A stretch of DNA of 64,000 nucleotides from assembly GCA_965202905.1 (NCBI GenBank), contig OZ241868.1, positions 3,804,868 through 3,868,867 of the forward strand, read 5' to 3'. The notes beneath the pieces are model-generated. The model searched no databases and was not told the origin of the DNA. It saw only the letters and a program-made list of their open reading frames with translations. The translations under genes and the position numbers were made by a program. Source of the stretch: CAYFYS01 sp965202905 (GTDB lineage Bacteria > Pseudomonadota > Alphaproteobacteria > MPNO01). Below are positions 53,901-62,447 of this stretch, piece by piece (the stretch's first letter is position 1; each line of letters begins with the position of its first letter).

Positions 53901-54576
53901 TGGCACATGGACGCTTGTTTATCAGGTGCAAGAGCTAGTGGGCCAGGAGGATGTGGACGTGCCGGAGGACGCGGAATATCTGACCCTCGGGGCGTGGCTG
54001 TCGTTGCCGGACTCCCCCGACGGCACTTATCAGGCTGGCGCCTTCGCAGATGGCCGGACGCCGTTTGAGGGAGCGGAGCTGACCGGGTTGACGGGTACTG
54101 TGACCTATGAAGGAGAAGGATCGGCCACCGGGAGCTATTCGACTATTACAGCCTCAGTCCCAGGTGGTCCCCGGGCGTCCTCACAGGTCGGCGCTTTCGT
54201 GGCTGACGCGATGCTTACCGCAAGGTTCGACGGTCCTCTTACGGACGGCGACGTGTCCGGTGTTATCGACAACTTCACGGAGAACGGCCAACGGCTCGGC
54301 GACTGGCAGGTAACCCTGGGTGAGGCTGCTATCGGCGGCGGCGTGCTTGCCGGCCCTACTGGCGGCGCGGCGGATGGTCGTTCCTTGATCGGTCAGTGGG
54401 GCGTCCGGTTCTTCAGGGATGGAAACGAGACCAGCACCAACCCCCATCCGGGTTATGCGGCTGGCACGTTCAACGCCACGACGCGTCGCTTACGCTTAGG
54501 ATCCGATGATGAGGCCTCCCATCCGAGTGCGGTGAATCTCATCGGCGCGTTCGGCACCCGGATAACCAACCGGTAG
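50986..54576 (+). CDS. Surface lipoprotein with nine 67-residue repeats and TbpB-like barrel, probable Slam substrate
   Basis: A 1196-residue lipoprotein. The signal peptide MTFRRYGPIAAVVLALGVAGC ends with the lipidated Cys21. Residues about 40-645 are nine 67-residue repeats, each with CPADGAAC (two Cys, likely one disulfide) and ending VTxVATGGMPxVTAA; a tenth copy (CPAGGDAC) is degenerate. The last 500 residues are not repeated and end in a beta-barrel-like part (QVGAFVADAMLTARFDGPL, SGVIDNF, AAGTFN, LIGAFGTRITNR) resembling TbpB-type Slam-dependent lipoproteins. AAGGAG precedes the ATG. The exporter gene follows. A ligand or adhesion role is inferred. Confidence 0.7.
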   Translation: MTFRRYGPIAAVVLALGVAGCSNNDNMPDMELTMLPAGNDLADTDTGDTPIRVAAGAMVRRGNVYIGCPADGAACTVNVVDGEATYEPTGGTPVVTAASDSLTPPDGHGLPDTGNMPIRVAAGAMMRHGNVYIGCPADGAACTVAVEDGAVTNVATGGMPVVTAASDPLTPPDGHGLADTGDTPIMVAAGDEARHGNVDIACPADGAACTVNVADGAVTNVATGGMPVVTAASDSLTPPDGHGLANTGDTPIMVAAGGQARHGNVDIACPADGAACTVNVADGAVTHVATGGMPEVTAASDSLTPPAGHGLANTGDTPIMVAAGGQARHGNVDIACPADGAACTVNVADGAVTHVATGGMPEVTAASDSLTPPAGHGLANTGDTPIMVAAGGQARHGNVDIACPADGAACTVNVADGAVTNVATGGMPVVTAASDSLTPPDGHGLANTGDTPIMVAAGDEARHGNVDIACPADGAACTVNVADGAVTNVATGGMPVVTAASDSLTPPAGHGLANTGDTPIMVAAGGQARHGNVDIACPADGAACTVNVADGAVTHVATGGMPEVTAASDSLTPPAGHGLANTGDTPIMVAAGGQARHGNVDIACPADGAACTVNVADGAVTHVATGGTPVVTAAFDSLTLPDGHDLVAATLGAGMRQDGKRGVVIECPAGGDACVVEVAEDGSATYDATGGMPTVEINQMILAANNGPLGGSDGDHAEGLFNRMLRGIERDAFEALANTGLEPNGADVVQSTLAFEPMVGVSVTRNRRDAAPTFGLALGFEVFSRDPDDRDQPDSITLDRRSDSTIPELPSGWNGAAFSSEIDGGSTVHAVVYSDIEGPRQEQRDVFEPSNRFFDLPPTSLNSEGRPEGVRFDNRGGTGIVLAIPDNLPEAGQPFELSLGFGEDRFHNYLDVLAAERDWREELGQGEATDLFEIAPVDHDNDDATPAITEARLMCVASPCEVQTSDDGPTVAGTWTLVYQVQELVGQEDVDVPEDAEYLTLGAWLSLPDSPDGTYQAGAFADGRTPFEGAELTGLTGTVTYEGEGSATGSYSTITASVPGGPRASSQVGAFVADAMLTARFDGPLTDGDVSGVIDNFTENGQRLGDWQVTLGEAAIGGGVLAGPTGGAADGRSLIGQWGVRFFRDGNETSTNPHPGYAAGTFNATTRRLRLGSDDEASHPSAVNLIGAFGTRITNR
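51106..52920 (+). repeat. 201-bp tandem repeat array, nine copies
   Basis: The TGC codon of CPADGAAC recurs every 201 bp from 51187 to 52795. Copies 3-9 are nearly identical in DNA and fall into a few recurring versions (GDEA/GGQA, TNV/THV, DGHG/AGHG), while copies 1, 2 and the tenth are diverged. This points to recent internal expansion. Confidence 0.95.
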
Positions 54577-54594
54577 CCAAGCGCCGTTAGGCGT

Positions 54595-54637
54595 AAAAGG
54601 GGACGGCGTCGCATATATGCGCCGTCCCCTTTCTTTT
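54595..54637 (+). terminator. Intrinsic terminator after the repeat lipoprotein
   Basis: AAAGGGGACGGCG (54596-54608) pairs with CGCCGTCCCCTTT (54620-54632), followed by CTTTTC. It lies between the lipoprotein and the Slam gene, so the exporter is made from read-through or its own promoter. Confidence 0.85.
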
Positions 54638-54760
54638 CTGGTTACATTTCGATTCCCACACCCTCCAGACGGACACAAGCCGATGCCCGATGCAGAGGAG
54701 CGGTCTCCGCCGCTCTCGACGGCGGTCTCCCGATCCTGCGTCTTGTGCCCCCCCGGGCTG

Positions 54761-56200
54761 ATGACGACGATCCCCTCGCTATGCCGTGCGCTGGCCCTGG
54801 TCGCCAGCGTATGTCTGGCAACGGTCCTGCTGGCCCCCGCTGTCTTTGGCGAAGACGCTGTCTCTGGCGAAGACGCTGTCTCTGGCGAAGACGCGAGGCC
54901 GCCGGCGGCGGTCGATGCGGCCCTCGCCCAGGCGAAATCTCTCCGCGCCGGGGGCAGGGCGGAGGAGGCGCTCGCTCTCTTGCGGGCGCTGCCGCGCGAG
55001 GGGGACCGCCGCACCGAAATTCTGTTTCAGACCGGCTTGGCGGCGATGGCGGCCGCCGAGGCGCCCGGCCGATCGGACGACGGCCGCGAGGCGATGCTCG
55101 ACGAGGCCGTCGCCGCTCTGCGCGCCATCCTCGTCGACCGCCCCGGCCTGGTGCGGGTGCGTCTGGAGCTTGCGCTGGCGTTCTTCCTCAAGGGCGAGGA
55201 CGGCCTCGCCCGGGAGCATTTCGAGCGGGTGCTGGCCGGTGCGCCGTCGCCGGCGGTGGCCGTCAACATCGGGCGCTACCTTTCGGTGATGCGGGCGCGC
55301 CGGCGCTGGTCGGGCTATTTCGGTTTCGCCGTTGCCCCGGATAACAACATCAACGGCGCCTCCGAGCGCGACATCATCTATCTCGACACGGATTTCGGCC
55401 GGTTGCCTTTTCGCCGCGACGAGGCCTCGCAGGCGCGATCGGGGCTGGGTCTGTCGGCATGGGGCGGCGGCGCGTACGAGCATCCGCTGACGCCTCGTCT
55501 GCGGCTGCGCGCCGGAGCCGATGTGGCGCATCGCGAGTATGAGGGGCGGCGCTTCGACCAGAGTTGGCTCGGCCTGCATCTGGGGCCGCGCTGGCTGGTG
55601 GACGCCGACACCGAGGTCAGCGTGCTCGCCGAGGCGTCCCGCCAATGGGTGGCGCGAAAGGCCTACAGAGACGCTTTCGGCGCCCGCGTCGAGGCCGAAC
55701 ATCGCCTGACCCGGCGCCTGCGCCTCCATGCCGCCGCCGCATTGCGCGAGCGCGACTACCGCCGAGTCGACGTCCTCGACGGACCGGCCGGAACGCTCTC
55801 CTTCGGCGCCGCCTTGGCGGCGACGCCGACGCTGCAGCTGCGCGCCGCGCTCGGGGTCGAGCGCGAGCGCCCGGAGGCGAAGGCTTGGCGCAACACCGAC
55901 CTGTGGGGCCGTCTGGATGCGTCGCTGGCCCTGCCGAAGGGGTTCACGGTGGGTGTGGGCGGGGAGCTGCGCCGCACCGGGTATGACGACGGCGGGCGGG
56001 GAGGGCCGCACTTCACCGAGGACGGCGAGAAGCGTGCGGACCGGCTCCGAATCCTGCGCGCCTCTGTCCACAACCGCGCCTTTACCGTGATCGGGTTCAG
56101 CCCGGAATTGGCGCTGATCCGGGAGGTCTCCACCACCAACGCCCAGACCCAGGACTATCGCCGTCTGCGCACCGAGCTGCGCTTCGTCCGGCAGTTTTGA
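54761..56200 (+). CDS. Slam (surface lipoprotein assembly modulator) outer-membrane exporter
   Basis: A 479-residue protein. A signal peptide (MTTIPSLCRALALVASVCLA) is followed by a periplasmic TPR-like part (about 45-180: QAKSLRAGGRAEEALALLRAL, ALAFFLKGEDGLAREHFERVL). Residues about 185-479 are a DUF560-type barrel starting SGYFGFAVAPDNNINGA and ending ELRFVRQF with terminal Phe. Slams move particular lipoproteins to the cell surface; the gene just before it encodes a TbpB-like lipoprotein, the classical arrangement. The ATG at 54761 was chosen for its signal peptide; ATGs at 54617 (inside the terminator) and 54683 are less likely. An 18-bp unit is tripled at 54843-54896. Confidence 0.8.
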   Translation: MTTIPSLCRALALVASVCLATVLLAPAVFGEDAVSGEDAVSGEDARPPAAVDAALAQAKSLRAGGRAEEALALLRALPREGDRRTEILFQTGLAAMAAAEAPGRSDDGREAMLDEAVAALRAILVDRPGLVRVRLELALAFFLKGEDGLAREHFERVLAGAPSPAVAVNIGRYLSVMRARRRWSGYFGFAVAPDNNINGASERDIIYLDTDFGRLPFRRDEASQARSGLGLSAWGGGAYEHPLTPRLRLRAGADVAHREYEGRRFDQSWLGLHLGPRWLVDADTEVSVLAEASRQWVARKAYRDAFGARVEAEHRLTRRLRLHAAAALRERDYRRVDVLDGPAGTLSFGAALAATPTLQLRAALGVERERPEAKAWRNTDLWGRLDASLALPKGFTVGVGGELRRTGYDDGGRGGPHFTEDGEKRADRLRILRASVHNRAFTVIGFSPELALIREVSTTNAQTQDYRRLRTELRFVRQF

Positions 56201-56223
56201 ATCCCTGCCCTGCGGGCAGGGAT
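56201..56223 (+). terminator. Hairpin directly after Slam stop
   Basis: ATCCCTGCCC and GGGCAGGGAT form a perfect 10-bp stem with a 3-nt loop, beginning one base after the stop codon. There is no U tract. It also marks the junction to a truncated oxygenase gene. Confidence 0.5.
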
Positions 56224-57008
56224 ACATCCGGGCAGGCGGGCTGCTGGATCCGGATACCGGTCCGGCCGCCGCCGGCGACGTCGAGGAGCGGCCGATGATC
56301 GGCCGCGATTCGCCGCCCGGCGAACCGGAACGCGAGCGCTACGCCGCTGGCCGCGCCCATTATCCGGACGCGGCGACTTATCCGGATGCGGCGACCCTGC
56401 CAGGATTCGCCGCCTTCATGAAGGATCGGATCGACGAGCGCATCGCGCTCGCCCGCCGAATGGCCCGCGCGTTCGCGCTCAGCCTCGGGCTTCGCGAGGA
56501 CGAGCTTGACGCGCACTACGCCTATCCGGGTATCCTGATGGCCTTGAACGACTACCCACCGCTCGAACCGGCCGAACTCCGGGAGAACCAGTGGAGCTTC
56601 TCGCCGCACACCGACTACGGCGCGTTCACGATCCTTCAGCAGGACTCGACCGGCGGTCTGGAGGTGCGCAACATGGCGGGGGTCTGGATCGACGCGCCGC
56701 CCGTATCCGGCGCGTTCGTGGTCGACATCGGCGATCTGTTCGCGATGTCGACCAACGACCTCTACGCCTCGAATCTCCACCGCGCGATGAACGTCCGCGG
56801 CGCCGCCCGGCTCTCGGCGGCGCTGTTCGTCACGCATCAAGGCGCGACCGTGGTGCGTTGTCTCAGGACGTGCCGCGGCTCCGGCGGCAAGCCGCGCTAC
56901 GCGCCTGTGGAAGCCGAGGCCTATACCCGCACCCTCATCGCGCAGTCGCGCCGCACCGGGCGTCCCGGGATCGCCGCCCGCACGGCGGATCGGTTCAAGA
57001 CGAGTTGA
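56217..57008 (+). pseudogene. Isopenicillin N synthase-like 2OG/Fe oxygenase, 5'-truncated
   Basis: Homology to the isopenicillin N synthase family begins inside the hairpin (QGYIRAGGLLDP, VEERPMIGRDSPPGEP) and runs to the stop at 57008. The iron site is intact: SFSPHTDYGAFTIL (His-x-Asp), SNLHRAMNV (distal His) and RLSAAL (Arg). The usual N-terminal 90-100 residues are missing, their place being taken by the end of the Slam gene. An ATG at 56295 could still give a 237-residue product. An 18-bp duplication (56361-56396) doubles YPDAAT. Probably a broken gene at an insertion boundary. Confidence 0.7.
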
Positions 57009-57116
57009 GGCCCGCGCCGCCTATCGGCGCCGGGCCATCCAGCATAGCATCGGGCGCGACGATGCGACAATAACGGGCGCACCGACAGGTCAGGCGCCGG
57101 GATTCCGGGAGGCCCC

Positions 57117-59087
57117 ATGGCGGACGGCACGAGGGCCGAGGCAGAGCCACAGCGCGAGGACAAGCTCGAAGAGCTGACCGGCCAAACGAAATGGCGGCGG
57201 CTCGAGGGCGCGGCGCTGACGGTGAAGAACGCGCTGCTCGCGATCATCACGCTCGCCTGCGCGGCATGGTCGCTGGAACTCCAGCACAGCCTCGGTCTGG
57301 TGATCTTCAAGGAACAGTTCCTCGCCGCGATCTTCGGCCTTTCGATGGCGGCGATCTTCATGGGCCTCAAGCCCTTGCGAACCGCCGGCGACGAGATTCC
57401 GATCCATGACTGGTTCCTCGCAGGTCTCAGCCTGATCTGCGGGTTCTTCGTATCGGTCATCTACCCCGATCTGGTCGAAACCATCGGCGAACTGACGCCG
57501 GCGCGAATCGTTCTGGGCGCCTGCACCGTGTTCCTGGTCTTCGAGGCGACGCGGCGCTCCACCGGCTGGGCGCTGGTCGCCCTGGGCGCGGTGTTCATCG
57601 GCTACTCCGCGCTGTCCCATCTGGCGCCCGGCATCCTGAATGTGCCCAGCACTGCGCCCGAACGCATCGCGACCTATCTCTATCTCGACAACAACGCGCT
57701 CCTCGGCATTCCGCTCGACGTCACGACGTCGATCATCGTCGCCTTCGTGCTGTTCGGCCGGTTCCTGTTCGCCGCTAACGGCGACAAGTTTCTGAACGAC
57801 TTCGCGCTGACTGTGATGGGCCGCTATCGCGGCGGACCGGCCAAGGTCGCCGTCCTGGCGTCGAGCCTGTTTGGCACGATTTCCGGCAGCGCCGTCTCCA
57901 ATGTCGTCATGGACGGTCCGATCACCATTCCGATGATGCGGCGCGCCGGCTATAGCGGCCCAACCGCCGCCGCGATCGAGGCGGTGGCCTCGACCGGCGG
58001 GCAGATCATGCCGCCGGTCATGGGGATCGTCGCGTTTCTGATGATCGACATCCTCCAGATCTCCTATTCCGAGGTGATCCTGGCCGCGTTGCTGCCGGCG
58101 CTGATGTACTACATCGCGCTTTTCGTGCAGGTCGATCTCGAAGCCGCCAAGCATAACCTGAGATCCAGCGATGTGGCTGCGTCCAGCAGCATTCGCGATA
58201 TCGTGGCGCGCGGCTGGGTGTTCGTGATCCCGATTTTTCTTCTGGTGTGGACGCTGATCGTCGAAGCGTGGCAGCCCGGACGGTCGGCGATGCTCGCTGT
58301 CGGCGCAACGCTGGTCGTGTCCTTCCTGAACCCGGCGACGCGCCCGACATTGAACAAACTCTGGATCGCCGTCCGGGAGACCGGCCAGACCGTCCTGGAG
58401 CTGATAATCATCACTGCGCTCGCAGGCATGATCATCGGCGCCATCCAGGTTTCGACGCTCGGGTTCAACTTCTCGCTGTTGCTGACGCAGCTCGCCGGCG
58501 GCAGCGGGCTGGGTCTCCTGCTTCTGACCGCGCTGGTGTGCATCGTTCTCGGCATGGGCATGCCATCGGGCGTCATCTATCTGATGCTCGCGCTTCTGAT
58601 TGCCCCGGCGCTGGTGGAAGCAGGCATCCCGAGACTCGCAGCCCATCTTTTCATCTTCTATTTCGGCATGTTGTCGATGATCACGCCGCCGATCTGCATC
58701 GCCATCTTCGCCGCCTGCGCCGTTGCCGGAACGAATTTCTGGCGTACCGGCGCGGCGGGGGTCCGTCTTGGCATCGCCGCCTATGTCGTCCCGTTCGTGT
58801 TCGTGTTTCAGCCGGCGCTTCTGTTCGACGGCGCGGTTTCGGAAATCGTTCTGGTCGGTCTCAAGACGACCGTTGGCGTGTCGGTCCTCGCAATCGGCAT
58901 GGCGGGCTATCTGATCAGGCGGATGGGTCTTTTAGAACAGACGATCGTTTCGATCGCCGGCGTAGCCGTCATGGTGACGCCGGCGGAGGGGACGATCGGC
59001 CTCGCCGTTCTGGCCGGCGCCGCGATCCTCTTCGGCCTGATCGTCTGGCGACAGTTCGCCGGGAAAGATCCGGCCCCCGGGTTATAG
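57117..59087 (+). CDS. TRAP transporter fused permease (DctQM, TAXI type)
   Basis: A 656-residue inner-membrane protein with many hydrophobic segments. The N-terminal part corresponds to the small DctQ unit; the rest (FGRFLFAANGDKFLNDFALTVMGRYRGGPAKVAVLASSLFG, SGSAVSNVV, STGGQIMPPVMGIVAF) is the large DctM unit. Such fusions serve TAXI-type binding proteins and import organic acids with Na+ or H+. GGGAGG precedes the ATG. The TAXI binding-protein gene follows after 95 nt, and a hydantoinase pair next, suggesting an imported hydantoin or acid. Confidence 0.93.
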   Translation: MADGTRAEAEPQREDKLEELTGQTKWRRLEGAALTVKNALLAIITLACAAWSLELQHSLGLVIFKEQFLAAIFGLSMAAIFMGLKPLRTAGDEIPIHDWFLAGLSLICGFFVSVIYPDLVETIGELTPARIVLGACTVFLVFEATRRSTGWALVALGAVFIGYSALSHLAPGILNVPSTAPERIATYLYLDNNALLGIPLDVTTSIIVAFVLFGRFLFAANGDKFLNDFALTVMGRYRGGPAKVAVLASSLFGTISGSAVSNVVMDGPITIPMMRRAGYSGPTAAAIEAVASTGGQIMPPVMGIVAFLMIDILQISYSEVILAALLPALMYYIALFVQVDLEAAKHNLRSSDVAASSSIRDIVARGWVFVIPIFLLVWTLIVEAWQPGRSAMLAVGATLVVSFLNPATRPTLNKLWIAVRETGQTVLELIIITALAGMIIGAIQVSTLGFNFSLLLTQLAGGSGLGLLLLTALVCIVLGMGMPSGVIYLMLALLIAPALVEAGIPRLAAHLFIFYFGMLSMITPPICIAIFAACAVAGTNFWRTGAAGVRLGIAAYVVPFVFVFQPALLFDGAVSEIVLVGLKTTVGVSVLAIGMAGYLIRRMGLLEQTIVSIAGVAVMVTPAEGTIGLAVLAGAAILFGLIVWRQFAGKDPAPGL

Positions 59088-59182
59088 CCGACGCCGACGA
59101 AAATTGGCCTCCCGCCCGCATAACAAGTACACTCGACGGCGCGATAACATAACTCCCGCCCACACCTGAACTGAGGGAAGTC

Positions 59183-60202
59183 ATGCCTGTACAGGGACAC
59201 CGTTCCGTCATCACGCTGGCGCTTGGCGCCGGACTCGTTTCGCTGACGGCGAGTTTCGCCTCGGCGCAGACCATGGTCATCGCCACCGATCGTCAGGGGA
59301 GCCTGATGAACCGGACCGGCACCGCGATGGCGAAGGTGATTACCGACCATTCGAACATGCGCGCGGTGGTGCGGCCGTTCGCCGGGCCCGACGCGTTCGT
59401 GGGCGCGCTCGACCGCGGGGAGATCAAGCTCGCCATGCTGACCGGCGGCTCCGTCCATACCGAGGTCCACGGCCTGAACAAGGCCGGGCGCGTGATCAAG
59501 AACATCCGCATTCTCCGCTCGGGTCCGAACGTCTTGCGCCTCGGCTTCATGGTGCCCAACGATTCCGACATCAAGAGCGTCGGCGATCTGAAAGGCCGCA
59601 AGATAACGTCGAACTTCGGCGGACATTCGGCGGTTACCCGTTCCGTCGAGGCGGGGCTCGCCTCTGCGGGGCTCGGCTGGGACGATGTGCGGCAGGTCCC
59701 GGTCACCGGCGTCGTCGACGGCATCAAGGCGCTCGGCGCCGGGCGTGTGGAAGCGACCTGGGGCGCGATCGGCATGCCGGTCGTGCGCGAGATCAACGCG
59801 CAGAACGCGGTCCGTTTCCTGTCCTTCGACAACAGCGCGGCGGCGGTCGCGAGGATGCGCAAGGTAATGTTCCCGGGCCTCAAGCTCGTGCTGATTCCCC
59901 GCGCCATCCCGCCGCTCAGCATCCGGGGACCGGTAAACGTCATCACCTACGACACCTATCTGCTGGCCAACAAGGATCTCGACGACGCGACCGCCACGAA
60001 GGTGGTCGAAGCGCTCTGGAAGGGCACCGACGTACTCCTCAAGGCGAGCCCGATCTTCGCCGGATTCAAGCGCGAAAACGCCGTGACGACGTTGCCGATG
60101 GCTCCGTACCACCCCGCGGCGATCGCCTTCTATGAGAGCCAGGGCCTCTGGACCGATCGGGCCATGGAGGCCAACGAGATGGCGGCCAAGGACGTTCGTT
60201 AG
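59183..60202 (+). CDS. TAXI-family TRAP transporter solute-binding protein
   Basis: A 339-residue periplasmic binding protein with a signal peptide (LALGAGLVSLTASFASAQ). MVIATDRQGSLMNRTGTAMAKVI and LRLGFMVPNDSDIKSVGDLKGRKI are the TAXI family core. It captures the substrate for the fused permease encoded just upstream. A strong hairpin lies 30 bases after the stop. The ligand is unknown; the hydantoinase genes downstream are a hint. Confidence 0.92.
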   Translation: MPVQGHRSVITLALGAGLVSLTASFASAQTMVIATDRQGSLMNRTGTAMAKVITDHSNMRAVVRPFAGPDAFVGALDRGEIKLAMLTGGSVHTEVHGLNKAGRVIKNIRILRSGPNVLRLGFMVPNDSDIKSVGDLKGRKITSNFGGHSAVTRSVEAGLASAGLGWDDVRQVPVTGVVDGIKALGAGRVEATWGAIGMPVVREINAQNAVRFLSFDNSAAAVARMRKVMFPGLKLVLIPRAIPPLSIRGPVNVITYDTYLLANKDLDDATATKVVEALWKGTDVLLKASPIFAGFKRENAVTTLPMAPYHPAAIAFYESQGLWTDRAMEANEMAAKDVR

Positions 60203-60231
60203 CGTCATACCGGCAGTTAGTTATCCGAACG

Positions 60232-60276
60232 ACGAGGCGCCGGGGCCGGCGGGCGACGCCGGCCCCGGCGCCTCGT
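60232..60276 (+). terminator. Perfect 20-bp hairpin after the TAXI gene
   Basis: A perfect 20-bp inverted repeat with a 5-nt loop (left arm starts ACGAGGCGCCGG). It is very stable. It has no U tract; it may end the TRAP transcript or process mRNA between the TRAP and hydantoinase genes. Confidence 0.6.
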
Positions 60277-60356
60277 CCCTGCGCATGACACATCCCGACG
60301 CGCCGGATGCCGCTCGAGACCCGGATGCCGCCCGAGACAGGGTGAAGCATAAACCA

Positions 60357-62447
60357 ATGCATCGGGTCGGGGTCGACATCGGAGGCACGTTCACCGATCT
60401 GGCGGGGCTGGAAGACGGCAAGATCGTCGTCGCCAAGCGTTCGACGACACCCGACGATCCGACGCGCGGCGTCGCCGGGACGATGGAGGCGGCCGAGGCC
60501 GACATCGCTGCGATCGAGTCGTTTCTCCACGGCACCACCATTGCGATAAACACCGTCCTGGAGCGCAAGGGCGCCGCCACCGCGCTGATCACGACCAAGG
60601 GCTTTCGCGACGTTTACGAAATCGGCCGCGGCAACCGGCCCGAAGGGTTCAACCTCGACTTCGAACGTCCCGAGCCCCTGATTCCGCGCCATCTCCGCTT
60701 CGAGGCGGACGAACGGCTCAACTCCAGGGGCGAGGTCTTGAGCCCGCTCGATCCCGGCGAAATCGCGATCCTCTCGGACAGAATCGCAGGAAGCGGGATC
60801 GAGGCGGTCGCGATCTGCTTCCTCCACGCCTACGCCAACCCCGCCCATGAGCGCGAGGCCGCGCGGATCGTCCGCGATCGCCATCCGGCGATGTTCGTGA
60901 CCGAATCGCACGCGATCCTGCGCGCCTGGCGCGAATACGAACGCACCTCGACCACCGCGCTCAACGCTTATGTCGGCCCGCGGGTGCGCGCCTATCTCGA
61001 CCGGCTGGAGTCCTATCTGAGCGGGGAAGGCTTCTCCGGCGGCGTCCACATCATGCGCTCTAACGGCGGGACGATGTCTTTGGCGCGCGCGCGGGTCGAG
61101 CCGGTCTCGATGATGGAATCCGGGCCCGTCGCAGGCATGATTGCGGTCGGGCATATCGCGCGGCTGCTGGACATCGAACGCTGCATCGGCTTCGACATGG
61201 GCGGCACCACGGCCAAGGCGAGCCTCGTCAGCGGAGGCAAGACCGGGCTTTGCGACGAATATTTCATCGGCGGCTATGCCAGCGGCCAGCCGATGCAGCT
61301 TCCGGTCGTCGACATCGTCGAGGTCGGCGCCGGCGGTGGGTCGATCGCCTGGATCGACCGCCATCGCGGTCTCCATGTCGGACCCGCAAGCGCCGGGGCC
61401 GATCCGGGGCCGGCGTGTTACGGCAAGGGCGGCGCCGATCCCGTGGTCACCGACGCGGATCTCCTCCTTGGCCGGCTCAACGGCGATCGTTTTCTGGGCG
61501 GCGCGATGGGGCTCAGCCGTCCGCTCGCCGAAGCGGCGGTCAGGGAGAAAATTGCCGATCCGCTGGGCCTGTCGATGACCGACGCCGCGCTCGGCGTCGC
61601 GAAGATCGCCGATGCCGCGATGTCGCTTGCGATCCGCTCGGTCTCGGTCGAGCGCGGGTTCGACCCGAGGGATTGCGCGATGGTGGCCTTCGGCGGCGCC
61701 GGCCCGCTGCACGGGATTTCCCTGGCCCGCGAAATCTACATCCCGCGCGTGGTGATCCCGAAACTGCCGGGCAATTTCTCCGCGCTCGGGATTCTTCTGG
61801 CCGAGGCGCGGCAGGACTATGCGCGGACATTCGTTTCCGATTTGGCCGATGTCGATCCGGCGGCGGTGAGCGATGCGCTCGGCGAGCTGCGCGCCGACGC
61901 CGCGGCGCAATTCGCGGGCGAGGGCGTGAATGTCGACGCGGCGGTCTTCGCGTATGCCGCCGATCTGCGCTATCGCGGTCAGGAGCATTCGATCCCGGTG
62001 CCGTTCGCGCGCGCGGAGGATTTCGCCGACGGCGGCTCGGACACCCTCAACGCCGCGTTCAATCATCTGCACGAGCGCCGCTACGGCCATTCCGACATCG
62101 CCCAGCCGATTCAGATCGCCAACCTGCGCCTGACGACGACGCTCGTGCGAAGCAAGGGCGAGATCGAGGAATGGCTGGCCGCGCCTCACGCGCCCGAAGA
62201 CGGCGCCGGGGAGACTATCCGGGCCGGGGAGACTATCCGGGAGGTGATCTTCGACGATCACGACCGGCCGGTTCCAGCCCGGATCCTGTGGCGCCCCGCG
62301 CTCGAACCGGGCATGGCGTTCGAAGGTCCCGCGGTGATCGAGGAGCCCAGCGCGACCACGCTCGTCTTCCCGGGCGATCGGGTGCGGATCACCGAACACG
62401 GCCATATCGACATCGCGCTCAACCAGGACAGCGGAGCCGGATCATGA
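60357..62447 (+). CDS. Hydantoinase/oxoprolinase subunit A (HyuA family)
   Basis: A 696-residue ATP-dependent amidohydrolase or carboxylase subunit. The N-terminal ATP-binding loop is VGVDIGGTFTDLAGLEDG, with GTTIAINTVLERKGAATALITT and MGGTTAKASLVSGG further on. It acts with HyuB on N-methylhydantoin, 5-oxoproline or, in relatives, acetone. The ATG at 60357 was chosen; a GTG five codons earlier is possible. Its stop overlaps the hyuB start (ATGA). An 18-bp in-frame duplication (62205-62240) doubles AGETIR near the C-terminus. Confidence 0.9.
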   Translation: MHRVGVDIGGTFTDLAGLEDGKIVVAKRSTTPDDPTRGVAGTMEAAEADIAAIESFLHGTTIAINTVLERKGAATALITTKGFRDVYEIGRGNRPEGFNLDFERPEPLIPRHLRFEADERLNSRGEVLSPLDPGEIAILSDRIAGSGIEAVAICFLHAYANPAHEREAARIVRDRHPAMFVTESHAILRAWREYERTSTTALNAYVGPRVRAYLDRLESYLSGEGFSGGVHIMRSNGGTMSLARARVEPVSMMESGPVAGMIAVGHIARLLDIERCIGFDMGGTTAKASLVSGGKTGLCDEYFIGGYASGQPMQLPVVDIVEVGAGGGSIAWIDRHRGLHVGPASAGADPGPACYGKGGADPVVTDADLLLGRLNGDRFLGGAMGLSRPLAEAAVREKIADPLGLSMTDAALGVAKIADAAMSLAIRSVSVERGFDPRDCAMVAFGGAGPLHGISLAREIYIPRVVIPKLPGNFSALGILLAEARQDYARTFVSDLADVDPAAVSDALGELRADAAAQFAGEGVNVDAAVFAYAADLRYRGQEHSIPVPFARAEDFADGGSDTLNAAFNHLHERRYGHSDIAQPIQIANLRLTTTLVRSKGEIEEWLAAPHAPEDGAGETIRAGETIREVIFDDHDRPVPARILWRPALEPGMAFEGPAVIEEPSATTLVFPGDRVRITEHGHIDIALNQDSGAGS

